DNA of 27,946 bases from Chara braunii (lineage: Eukaryota > Streptophyta > Charophyceae > Charales > Characeae), in NCBI GenBank assembly GCA_003427395.1, contig BFEA01000168.1:2155860-2183805 (forward strand). Reading direction: 5' to 3'. The notes under the pieces were generated by a model. That model did no database searches. It saw nothing but the letters and a program-made list of their open reading frames with translations, and was not told where the DNA came from. Below, one piece after another: positions 10,172 to 19,799 of the stretch (position 1 is the stretch's first letter; each line of letters opens with the position of its first letter). A program made the translations under genes and the position numbers.

Positions 10172-10790
10172 ACTCCATCGACTGGAATAGCAAGGAGCTC
10201 GGCAGGAGCATGACCATCTTGAGGGGCTGAAGTGGTGGGCAACCGGGGCTCGAGCAGCGGTATCGGGACCAGGCTCGTCACGCAGTTCGTCTGGTCCCGC
10301 TGGTTGTTACAGTCGGCTACAGTCTACTACAAGCTGCATTCCTTCTGCCTGTTGTTGCGATGAGTTAGTTGCTGCGCCACCCCCATCTACTGCTACCCAT
10401 ACTAGCTGCTGCAGCAGGTTGCGACTACTACTAATGGTGGACTATCGTCGCGAAGGCAATTCTTTGAGGGGGATGCTGAGACAATGATGTTGTCGCTCCT
10501 TGCCATGTACGACCTGGTTGTTGAGCGTTGCTCCTATATTACTTAGTGGCTGCGGGGAACTGGCGGCAGGCCGCTACGCTGCTTGAGTACGGCTGGTTAG
10601 AGGCCTTGTGAAAGGGGGGGTTATTGCTGCGACTTGGGGAGTCGTTAGAGGGCTAGCTTCAGCCTGGTGACTCAGGTTTGACCAAGCTGCTGTTGTTTCC
10701 GACCATCATTGCGGGGCCCTCAGGCGAGTGAAGGTAACAAGGCCCTCTCTTGGGAGTTGAGTTGTCCCCCTCTGGTATCTCGAGAGTCTC

Positions 10791-11228
10791 AGACCCCTAT
10801 CTTTTGTCCTTCTTACTCTAATCTTGTTCTGAGAGGAAGCTGGCAGGCGGGATCGCAACCCGTAGGACCGCAGCAAGGCCTACGTGGGAGGTTACCCCAC
10901 CGATTGCGGGAGCTCTGCCGGAACTCGGGAGGAGTTCTAGAGGCAGGGAATTGAAAGGTAACCTTCCATCTCCCTCTATAAACCCCAGTTATAGCCCTAT
11001 TTGTATTACCCATTGCATGTTCTGACTGAGTATATGGCATGCACCCCTACTTTAACTTGTTGTTTGACTCTCAGGGTGTGAATCGGACTAAATAAAAGAA
11101 TGTCTGTGCAATCTCAGTTTCAGTTTTGTTGATTGCCTGAAGGTAGATTGTGAACAACGGGGAATTGCATCTGGGGGAAGGCTGGGAGGAAGGCAGTATT
11201 GCTTGAGGTTTTGACTGGGTCATTAAGG
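10791..11228. other. No gene recognised
   Basis: This is a transition from the GC-rich repeat arm to more AT-rich sequence. It contains no ORF with family resemblance and no clear repeat. Confidence 0.4.
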
Positions 11229-12165
11229 CTGGGAAGTCCCCATAAGTTTGGGGAGATCCAGCGATGTGCTTTATTTTGGACTGTGTGGAGCGTCAGACCG
11301 TTCTATAAGCTTAGGTGGCCTGATTGCTCTGGAGGCTGGGCAGTCCCCATAAGTTTGGGGAGACCTAGTGTTGTGGGATTGCCTTGAGGGCCAGACTGTT
11401 CTATAAGTTTAGGTGGTCTGGTTGCTCTGACTTACGAGGGCTGTTTGTGATTGACTTTTCAGGGGTCAAGTGCGTTTTGTAAGTTCAGGTGCCTTGGTTG
11501 CCTTGGTTATTTTGAGGTTTCCTCTGTTTATTTGGTTCTGAATAAGGAGGTCTGCGCCGTTCTATAAGTTTAGGTGACTCAGCCCTTCCTGCTTTATTTT
11601 GTGGAAATTAACTTGACAAAGGGCAGACCGTTCTGTAAGTTTATGTGGTCTAGCCCAATGCCACGCACAGCTTGGATCAGAAAGGAACGAATCAGGCAAA
11701 GAATAAGACCGTTCTGTAAGTTCAGGTGGTCTGACTCAAAGCCCGCACATGTTGGAACCCGAGGTTATAATTTGACTATATTTTATTATTATTCTATCTA
11801 TGAACAAGTTAATCAGACTGTTATATAATTTTAGGTAGTCTGATTATAGCTTATCACAACTTGAAGAGAGTATATCTAAGAGTATAATTGAAGGTAACTT
11901 GGGTCGGCTGAGCATTGTTTCTAAGATGAATGGCTCAATCCTACACCCGCTTTGAAGATTAAGTTCAGAAAGATACATACAATCTGGCTACTGAAACAGT
12001 TCAGGGCGACTAAATGGTCTAGTCGTATGCCCAAAGAAAAGAAAAGTCGTTGTGTCCTGTGTTTGTGTATACTTTAGCTAAGTTAGCCTCATTCCATAAG
12101 TTTGGGTGGCCTGACTTTATGCCTAGATAAGTAAAGCACATTCCATAAGTTTGGGTGTCCTGACC
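11229..12165 (+). repeat. Array of about 11 hairpins with conserved loop and covarying stems
   Basis: Copies lie at 11229-11261, 11293-11323, 11336-11368, 11391-11421, 11467-11496, 11550-11583, 11621-11656, 11706-11732, 11810-11846, 12081-12115 and 12138-12165. Most share a 17-nt loop close to GTTCTRTAAGTTYAGGT. Stems differ yet pair: CCAGACT/GGTCTGG (11391), GGGCAGACC/GGTCTAGCCC with one bulge (11621), AGACC/GGTCT (11706) and TAATCAGACT/AGTCTGATTA (11810, perfect 10 bp). Two copies (11229, 11336) carry a variant with CCCC/GGGG around ATAAGTTT and outer CTGG/CCAG or CTGGG/CCTAG. Copies near 11,550 and 12,138 pair poorly. Spacing is irregular. No protein frame spans it. It could be structured RNA, a palindromic mobile repeat, or repeats kept palindromic by template-switch repair. 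Confidence 0.75.
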
Positions 12166-12469
12166 TTATGCCTTATGTAAGCTGGGTGTAAGGGGTTAAA
12201 TCATTGAAAGATCATGAACTATTGTCTGCTAGGTTGATTTGGAATGGGGAGAGTACTTACCTTTGTGGTTTGACTTCCATGTGACTGAGTGAGGCCACTA
12301 TTTAGTATGAGTTTGAGTTTGAGAGGTAGTTGCTTTAGGTGCTCGGCACATGCTAGAGCGATAGGAGTTAGTTCAATTTCTGCATTTTTTTAGCTGACTT
12401 TATTTTTACTTAGGTCAATTCTGCATTTTTTTTGATCATTTGTTATACTTGGCTCTGTATACATTTTGG

Positions 12470-12880
12470 TAAGTTACTTTCTCTATGGGAAGCGCTGCCA
12501 AAATTTCTACAAATCTAAAGAGTTAGTCAATTTTTGACTTTTCAAAATTCAACTTGTCTAAAGTTCATATATGGCTTACTAAAAATCTGGAAAGTCTTCT
12601 TTTCTAGAGGGAGTGCTGCCCAAATTTTCGCTATTTCAGGGGGTTAGACAAAATTTAAGTTTGGAAAGTCAAAGACTATTTCTAGTTTAAAGGAGTTAGA
12701 TTATATTTCGACAAAATTTAAGTTTGGACTGATATAAATTTTGAAAAGACACTTCTCCTACGGGAAACGCTGCCGAAATTTTCTTAGTTTAAAGGAGTTA
12801 AATTATATTTCAACAGGTGACAATTTTGACAATTCACTCTGTATAGAGGAGATTCTGCCAAAGGTCTACCCTTTCCTGGG
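12470..12880 (+). repeat. Degenerate repeat array with GCTGCCRAAATTT core
   Basis: Four units carry the core after a short dyad: near 12,477 (TTCTC/GGGAA), 12,598 (weak dyad), 12,751 (TTCTC/GGGAA) and 12,836 (CTCT/AGAG). A second recurring part, TTTAAAGGAGTTARATTATA, occurs near 12,687 and 12,788, with shorter forms near 12,520 and 12,636. ACAAAATTTAAGTTTGGA is repeated near 12,648 and 12,711. The sequence is AT-rich and non-coding and adjoins the hairpin array. Confidence 0.6.
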
Positions 12881-13481
12881 CACTTGCTTAGATGTAGACT
12901 TAGGTTTAGTTAACTAGAGTGAGTTGAGTAAGATCGTGATATGAAGATTACTCTTCATTTTACTTATAAATTTAGCCTGGGGATTGGTCTGTCATGTGTT
13001 ACAGGTCCTCTTGGCCGATTGATTCAGGACTTGGATTAGTTTCAGCTCGATCCTATAAAGGATCATCTTCTGTTATAACTGATAACAAGTCGGTTGTTGA
13101 TTATCGGTTTACAACTCAATTCGAACTCACCTTCAATACTCAACCGAAAAGGCTTTAGCCCCGGTGATTTTATTGTTTCGTTAAGGTTTTACCCAGACTT
13201 TTATTGAATGGCCATTTAACAAAGGTGCTGAGTATTTAATTATGGTTGGTTGGCTGGAGGTTGGGGTTTGCATGGTTAAAGCGAGGGGTATGAGTATAGA
13301 GATTGGTTGGGGTTGACTCCGTGTAGTGTGTGGACTTTTGTGGGACGCTTTGATGTGATTGCAGGTATGTTCTATGGTTCGGATTTTTGGATTTGACTGC
13401 ATGCGATCACACATATACATATGGTTGTGAGGAACACCACTGAGATTGTGAGAAGTGATCGTCACACACTTATCCCTCCTT
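12881..13481. other. No gene recognised
   Basis: AT-rich, non-coding. Frames are short and without family resemblance. Confidence 0.45.
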
Positions 13482-13562
<81 letters not shown>

Positions 13563-13570
13563 AGTGTGTG
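13482..13570. repeat. Compound microsatellite (AT)n(GT)n
   Basis: About 25 AT units to 13,535 are followed directly by about 14 GT units. A likely site of length change and assembly error. Confidence 0.95.
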
Positions 13571-14651
13571 TACCTATGTTGGATGTTCACGTGGCCTGAG
13601 GGACCTCGTACTAAAGGCTTACTTAGGGGTCAAGATTGAGGAAAATAAGGAAGACCCTTCCTTTTGTTCGTTTGCTTCTTGAGGGTTCTTAGTCGGACGT
13701 TGGTCCTAGGTCGGGATTCAAGGTCTTTGTCCAGGACATCCCAGACCCTAGACTCTGCATGGAAGGAATCTCCCCCCGTGCAGGGCCTATTGGCCTTGCC
13801 TACCGAGACTCTCAGGCCCAAGGCCAGAGGTCTCGTGGCGACCGCACGACTATTCCTTCAGCCGTGCAATATCGTGAGCGATCAGACCATCACGACACGT
13901 CGAATCTGACATTTGAGTGTCATAAGCGGTACTCGGATCCACAAGGGACCGCTTGATTATGAGCACTACATAGTACGCCATCATTGCGACTGCTTGTGCA
14001 CGCTTGGACTGCGAGTCGATATGAGTAGACCTTGCGTCCGCGCGGTATTATACTGAGTCTCGCAGGCAACGCCTATTCGATTTTCGCATCGGGAAATTAT
14101 GGGATGACTACTAAAAGACTAGGAGTGTTGTCGCGTCGTTTGTTTTGTGTCGTCTTCTATATGTGTGTGTACGTGTGTGTGTTTTATTTTTATGTTTTTA
14201 AGGGTGGTGTGCGTGTGGAGTGTGGGATGTGTCCTAGTCGACCGACGTCGAGTCTTGCTTGGGATCTCAGCCTCCCCAGTGCATCGGTTCGCGTGCGGGT
14301 TCGATAGAGGCATACTACCACGCGTACCCCCTATGCTACAGCGAACGAGAAACGCCCTCGGGTGGTCCACCTCTGCGATTGCAACTGATCAACTTTCGTA
14401 CTGTGCACTCGTAGCTCGGCAGGGATACGCCCACCGAAGGGAGGTGACAACTCCCGTAAGGTGGAGGTAAGTCGTGCCTCGCGTAGGCCCTATCCTGTCG
14501 TAGGGGCTCGCGGGAGGTATGGCTGGTGCACTCGGCCGGAGCGGCTTGCGGAAACTCCATGTGTATTCGCGACGAGGATATAGTCCAACTCTTGCGTGAC
14601 GTGGTCGGGAGGGTCCCGCACTGCCTTGTGCGGTGTCGGACCGATGCGCTC
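13571..14651. other. GC-richer non-coding stretch adjoining the element 1 breakpoint
   Basis: No gene recognised. It includes a short GT-rich run near 14,160-14,180 and a hairpin CCGCAC (14616-14621) paired with GTGCGG (14628-14633), just outside the point where integrase homology stops. A minus frame continues into this region from integrase, but its sequence has no integrase character. Confidence 0.5.
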
Positions 14652-15422
14652 GACAGCCCTTGCCTAATGGTATGGTGATGAGATCTAAATGAACTCGACT
14701 TCCTGGCTCCACCAGAATAGTGGGGAATAAAGGTTCAATCATTCTTGTAGTAGACCTCTTCTGACATAACCCACATGATTTACAAAATTTGAAAATCATG
14801 TCACTCATGCCTGGCCGGAAGTAGAATTTGACAGTCTTAGAGTAAGTTGCCTCAGCAGCTCTGTGGCCACCTGCAACCCCCTTATGCAGGGCAACAATTA
14901 TCTTTAATTGTCTCTCTTTACCACAGACCACTCTTAGTGAAGGTAGTCCTCCCTTACCATCCACAAAGAGATGTCATTTTTTTAACCTGAATTTTTTCCT
15001 TGAATTTTTATAATAATATTCCTTTAGCTGTTCTTTTTTCATCCTCTTGTCAATCTCTTGATAACTTTCATCGTATTCTTCAGAAGTGAAAAATATATCT
15101 TCCTCCTTCATTTCACCTTCTTCTTCTTCCTTTGAACCAGAGTTTTCCCCTATTTCATGAGCAGCCACAACTGCTGCGTTAACTCTAGCATACCAATCAT
15201 TTGGCTCATCCTCTTCTTCTTTCTCAATAATCGACTCATAAACATAGGTATTAGGGATCTTTCCCCAGTCGCCTCTCTCTTCAGGCCATAAACTCCACTT
15301 ATAGGAGCGTGGTACTTCATTATTTTCATCATCCTTTTCATTCATAAAATTATCAACATAAGCTGATTCTTCAATCGCCCCGTTTACATCTTCTTTTTCA
15401 TCTTTTCTCCACTCAATCCGGC
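14652..15422 (-). pseudogene. pol (integrase): Integrase N-terminal part (H2C2 zinc finger and start of core), truncated
   Basis: Integrase joins element DNA to the host chromosome. On the minus strand, directly after a RADGLSR motif (about 15,420) that marks the RNase H boundary, comes a Glu/Asp-rich linker (about 15,400-15,000) and an in-frame TGA at 14976-14974. Then follows the H2C2 finger: HKGVAGGH and CGLCQKR, about 14,880-14,750. The core begins with EPLFPT and HLDLITIPLGKG, where HLD supplies the first catalytic Asp; the remaining DDE residues are missing because homology stops near 14,652. A family member would continue about 200 more residues. The PGM motif is preceded by FYFR where YYW is usual. 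Confidence 0.85.
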
Positions 15423-15860
15423 TCAGGCCATCTGCTCTGTTCTTCTCAATAGGAATTTTTTCAATTTAAAATTAAAAGTCCAGATGAAGGCAATCCACCC
15501 GCTGACTGTTGGATCTACTTGTTGGTGCTTCTTAATTGCACCAATCACAGCAAATGCATCAGTCCTCAAGATGAATCTCCTCCCTAGTACATAGTGCCTG
15601 AAGCATCTGAGGCTATGGATAATCGTCAACAGCTCTTTTCCGAATTGAGTATAACCTCTTTCTGTAGAGTTAAGAATCTTGCTTCCAAATCTCAAATGTC
15701 TCTCTTTCTCATTTTCATCTTTCTGAATTAGCATACCACCCAGAATAACTGGTCTTCCATCAGCCTCAATGATAAAATACCTTCATTCCTCATCATCATA
15801 AAAAAACACTCCCAGTACTACACCCCCATCTTTAATTTCTCCTGCAGAGTTTCTGCAGCG
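15423..15860 (-). pseudogene. pol (RNase H): RNase H domain of gypsy pol, broken
   Basis: RNase H removes the RNA strand during reverse transcription. The minus frame shows EADGRP (first Asp region), RHLRFGSKILNSTERGY (Glu motif), FRHYVLGRRF and ILRTDAFAVIGA (Asp motif), in the family's usual order. A TGA sits at 15785-15783 between the first two segments. The frame closes early at 15423 because of a +/-1 shift at a six-A run (plus 15456-15461); past it another frame reads EKNRADGLSR, the expected tether. Homopolymer slippage, real or from sequencing, is the simplest cause. Confidence 0.85.
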
Positions 15861-16830
15861 GCTTGATTTTTCTCATTCTATGCTAAATTAGCCCCTTGCC
15901 TTACCATCTCCCTCAGAGGCTCTGCAAGGGTAGCAAAATGAGGAATAAAATCCTTCAGAATCCACAGACACCCAAAAAGCTTCTGACGTCTGTCACTCTC
16001 TTGAATGGCAGAGGCCCGTTCAAGATCTTGTCTATCTTCTTGGGGTCAGGACTCCTACCCTTGGAGAAACATCTGAAACTCAAGATGATTACTTATGGTT
16101 GAAAGAGAAGGGACTTTGGTCCACTGAGGGTCAGGTTGTATTTTTGAAGTCTCTCTAGGACCATTTTTACTCCTTCAGCGTGTTCCCAGACAAACTTCAT
16201 GACTCCACCTGCGACCAAAGTCTCATCCGTTACTAGGGATCCTTTCACGGGATTGTCATCAATATAAGGGATGGTTACTTCAGGAGAAATATCTTGCATG
16301 ACTTGGATCATATCCCTTTGAACCACCGCCACACCATTAGTCCAACCCTAAGGTGCCACACACATCTGAATGAACCCTCTTGGCGTGTGCATGACAGTCA
16401 TTGGTCGGCAAGTGGGATCAATGAGAAACTGATCGTAGCCAGAATATAAATCAACTAAGGAATAAATGCATCGATCAACAAAAGATTCAGAGAGGGGATC
16501 AACATTAGGAAGGCTACCTGCTTCACGTACCGTCACAGAGTTCAGCTTTTGAAGATTCTGTATCCATCTCAATCCACCCTCTAGTTTCCAAAAGCAAAAC
16601 CAGTGGTTAGCATACGGTCCATCAGCAGGTTCAGCAACGTTAGAAGCAATCTTCTTGTCAAGAGATTCTACAACCTCTACTTCTTCTTTCAGTGCATACT
16701 TGGTCGGCCTATCATTCCATGGAACATGATCAACTGTTCAAATTTTGGTCTCTTCATCATTAAAGGATAATGCAATAGAGAACTCCTGACACATTTTGAA
16801 TATATATTATTTCTCTTTTGGCAGGATAAA
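15861..16830 (-). pseudogene. pol (RT): Reverse transcriptase and connection domain of gypsy pol, broken
   Basis: Reverse transcriptase copies element RNA into DNA. On the minus strand: VDHVPWNDRPTKY, a segment ending GPYANHWF, LRWIQNLQKLNSVTVREAG, then VDLYSGYDQ with the first catalytic Asp near 16,452. GWTNGVAVVQRDM follows, then the active-site motif YIDD at 16266-16255 (YxDD, both Asp present). The connection region reads LNGPLPFKRVTDVRSFLG and AEPLREMVRQGA. Stops are at 16740-16738 (TGA), 16350-16348 (TAG, where Gln is usual before GWTN), 16095-16093 (TAA) and 15880-15878 (TAG, where Trp is usual). A frameshift lies near 15,957. The fold-defining motifs are clear, so the assignment is secure. 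Confidence 0.9.
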
Positions 16831-17217
16831 CTCATCCGAGTCTATCTTCATTGTGTCAAATCTCTCCTTGGTGACTCTATTTCTCAACTTTGCAGATTCT
16901 CTTAATGCTTTAATAATTTTTTCTCTCTTTTTTGAATGTTTCATCATGTTTTTTTTTCTATTAGGACTGCCACCGGATTTTTCTTCACCCCCTTAAGCTT
17001 ATATTTTCTTTTTGACCCAGTGACTATTTTCCTAAAAAAGAATGAGTCGATGCGAATTTTAATTTTATCCTCCATCCCTTAGCAGTCTCTACAACCTTCT
17101 TAAATGCCTCAATTTGTCCATCTTCATCTTTGAGATTACCTATGACCTTTATCATTTTCGAAACTTGATTAATACCCACTGAAATTTATTCTTTAACCTT
17201 TTGTTTGCCTTCTTCTC
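16831..17217 (-). pseudogene. Linker between protease and RT, degraded
   Basis: Minus frames hold Lys/Glu-rich fragments with several stops and no catalytic motif. Position between protease and RT is the only reason to assign it to pol. Confidence 0.5.
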
Positions 17218-17910
17218 TTAGTCTCCTAATTTTTTCATTAAACTCTTCTTTTCTGATTGAATTAACAGACAATCGATGCTTAAAATCATTTTTAGTGCAG
17301 ACCATAAAGGTCTGTTTTTGAGCAGTCTACGGATCTTGTAGGCCGATCCAGGATGACCCCTCATGACTGAAAAATTGGACTGTCTCCATTCTATGCAAGA
17401 ATGAAGTGCCCAAGATACAGTCATGGTCCAGTTCTGGCACTACATAACCCAGTAATTCTACTGACATGGTCCCAGCTCTGATAGGCAGATTGTCAATAAA
17501 TCCGACCACAAAAAGTTCTCATGCAATATTACTCAGAATGTTTTGTGCAGGTCTATCAATAGATAAGTCACAAACCTTCATTGTTCTCCGAGAAAGAAGT
17601 ATCATCTTTGCCCCAGAATCTACTAAGGCTCGAATCTTCACTTGATTGATATAAACGGTCAGGTGCCCACATCCCATGCTTGCAAATCTCATCTTGCAAC
17701 CTGACAGTGATCTGTTCACCCGACTGAAAAAAATTGATCCTAAATAATTAACTTCTAATTTCTTCTTCTCAATCAACTTCTTTAACTCTTCTCTCAACTT
17801 AGGTGCTAGAGTCATTGCTTCCTTGAAGGACAGGGTCACTTCTGTCTCTTCCAATATTTTAGTAATCAAGTCAGTAATCACTGTCCCGTCTTCCAAGTCA
17901 TTCTTGAGAG
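17218..17910 (-). pseudogene. pro: Retropepsin-like aspartic protease, broken
   Basis: This protease would cut the Gag-Pol precursor. On the minus strand the active site reads ALVDSGAKMILLS, with Asp-Ser-Gly at 17620-17612, preceded by the beta-strand-like GHLTVYINQVKIR and followed by LGTSFLHR, resembling the ILGxxFL motif of retropepsins. An in-frame TGA at 17521-17519 splits the domain and a TAG at 17329-17327 ends it early. The reading frame is otherwise the same on both sides, so damage inside the domain is by substitution. It lies between gag and RT, the normal place. Confidence 0.85.
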
Positions 17911-18007
17911 TAAATTTCCTCTTCCTTCCTTGCTCATTCTTCCTATGTGGAAGTTATGGCTCTGGATCATCAAGAATATTAATCCGAGACTCATCAACTT
18001 TCCTTTT

Positions 18008-18436
18008 TTAATTTTCCTCTATCATTTGAGGCGTCAAGCGTGCTTGAAGGTTTCTTACTTCACCAAGCACGACACTGGATTCCATGACGAGCTCTGGAGG
18101 TAGATCGTCATAAAATGACATCATTTTGACCAGAAAACGAGTCATTTCATTAGAAGGAGATTCTACTAATTCAGAAAAGTTATGAGAAGTAAAATTTCTT
18201 TCTAATGAAGGCTCACTTATAGAAGCCTCATCAGACGCATCCTTTATCAATGTTAAAGATTGCAAAGACAGCTCAATCGCGGTATGAGGGTCATTTATTT
18301 CTTGTACAAGTTCATTGGGCAATTCGTCAATAAGGAAATGAACATTCACATTAGTCTTTCTCTTCTTCTTCTTCATCATCTTTTCATCATGCGTAAGAGC
18401 AAGAAGTCTCATACCTCCTGGATGTCTGGGATCCAA
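18008..18436 (-). pseudogene. Gag-pro linker region of element 1
   Basis: A 142-codon minus frame lies downstream of the zinc knuckle and upstream of protease. It is charged, with a KKKKRK basic run and an acidic, helix-like remainder, and has no motif I recognise. A TAG near 18,440 separates it from the knuckle in the same frame, so it was probably part of a continuous Gag-Pro polyprotein. Confidence 0.55.
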
Positions 18437-19481
18437 CTTGTTCTATGAACTATCACAGACATGACTCATAACATCCTTTTTTGCCACCCCACTTTTTACA
18501 TCCTCCTCAAGAGGCCTGCAATAGGTGGTAGTATAACCCCCTTCACCACAATAATAGAAGACAAAACTCTTCTTAGGACGATCATCATATTTCCTTCTTT
18601 CTCTGTTTCCTCTGTCTCCATTCCCTCCATTCTTTCTGGGTCTAGAAAAATCTCCTTTCTTACCATAGCCTTCATCATCATCATCCTCCCCTCCTCTTCA
18701 CTTTCAGCTTTCTTTTTTCCTCTGTCATCCATAGTATGGTTTGCAGGCATATAGTTAGCCATCACTCTTTGAATAATATTTTCAGCACTCAGATTGTTCC
18801 CTATGTTCATACCATTCTCGGTCTCTCAGTCCTTGGCCAATGTACTGATCTGATCCAGTGACCATTTCTTATGAGAAACTGTAGGTAGAGTTCTAACAAT
18901 TGCAACCATTTTATCCCATCTGAGAGGATAGTGCTGAGCCTGATTGAGGACTGTCTGTCTTTCTGTGTCAGTAAAATTTATCAAAAATATATAGTATCTC
19001 TGAGCTTCGTCCAAATATGGAATTCTTCTTGCTGTTCGGATGAAAGTCTGAAGGGAAATATTGAAAGTGTCATACTTAGCTCTGCTGATGTTGAGTAAAG
19101 TTGGAACTGAGTCTTTCTCAAATTCCTTTTTCATTCTTTCTTTGACCTCTTCCCATGTTGGGCCCCTTCCATCAACTCCTGAACAGCCAACCTCGAGTCC
19201 GTGTCACAGTAAGATAGAAGGTGCTTAAGTCGTTGCTTGTCTGTCCAGGCATAACTGAGCCCAAATAATTCATACTCGTCCAGGAAATCATTTATTTGAA
19301 GTCCTCTGAAACAGAGAATTCTTTCATCTGGTCTCTTTGCTCTTGCGATGTCTGACCCTCCTCTGATTGTATCGACTCTCTCGACCAGTTCCCGTATAAC
19401 CCCTACCAAGGCCTCTTCATTGGTCCCTGAAGATGAGCTAGGTCTCGAACGACCAACCATCTTGACCATTGACTTCCCCAT
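18437..19481 (-). pseudogene. gag: Gag of element 1 with degenerate zinc knuckle
   Basis: On the minus strand from an ATG at 19481 (MGKSMVKMVGRS): a capsid-like region with FRGLQINDFLDEYELFGLSY and LLSYCD, typical of gypsy gag, then GPTWEEVKERMKKEF in a shifted frame (break near 19,160), then further helical sequence ending in TGA at 18828-18826. An Arg/Gly-rich basic stretch (about 18,650-18,570, again in another frame) leads to a zinc-knuckle-like CGEGGYTTTYC at 18550-18518. Spacing fits CX2CX4HX4C, but the first Cys position is Phe and the His position is Tyr, so it should not bind zinc normally. At least two frameshifts and two stops. Confidence 0.8.
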
Positions 19482-19530
19482 ATATTTTCTTTTCTCTCTC
19501 TGTCACTTTTGTCCTCCCTTTTTTTATTTT

Positions 19531-19797
19531 TCAATCTCTCACTCTTCTCGCAAGGGATACAGGTTCGTTTCTCTCTTCCCTTGTTTGTTCTATCCCTTGA
19601 GAATTTTGTACATATAGAGTGTAAGCAATAATAGACTGGGTAGTGATCATGGGTAACACAATCCTTCTCAGCCATCCAATGTAATCTTCAATCAACTCTC
19701 TTTCATCATCCCCACTCAATCTCCTATTGTATTTTTTTACAGTACCCCGAATCATAAAATATCGAGTTAAGTTGATGATCTCATAATCAAATTGCAT
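19531..19797 (-). pseudogene. Module E: possible fifth tandem module upstream of gag
   Basis: An 88-codon minus frame whose ATG (19797-19795) lies two bases past the TAG (19802-19800) ending module D, in another frame. EIINLTRYF aligns loosely with the DIYDIRPYV signature of modules A-D. The rest is charged (GDDERELIEDYIGWLRR) and ends VSLARRVRD, echoing VSLAKRISNG at the end of the D frame. Function unknown. It may be the last, partial module or a frameshifted continuation of D. It ends 50 bases before the gag ATG. Confidence 0.4.
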
Positions 19798-19799
19798 TC

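Larger units (their letters stand above)
7850..10790 (-). repeat. Right arm of the diverged inverted repeat
   Basis: This GC-rich stretch, read on the minus strand from about 10,790, follows the order of motifs in the left arm (300-3,060). It starts with the GAGGGCCTTG...GGGCCCCGCAAT block at 10,703-10,750. It contains several diverged internal copies of a unit with GAATGAATCT-like sequence and CAGGTAAG, so it is longer than the left arm between shared markers. It lies directly upstream of the minus-strand gag at 7,460 and could be a long LTR or leader of element 2, but a same-orientation partner on the other side of gag was not found. No protein gene is supported. Confidence 0.5.

Noticed and set aside
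11229-12165. CRISPR array
   Set aside because: Eukaryotic context, irregular spacing, repeat stems differ between copies, and no cas-like gene is seen.
13421-13682. ORFs with Tyr-Ile and Cys-Val repeats
   Set aside because: Direct translation of the AT/GT microsatellite.
14389-14651. C-terminal part of the minus frame continuing from integrase
   Set aside because: Past about 14,652 it loses all integrase character and is a chance extension into GC-rich flanking DNA.
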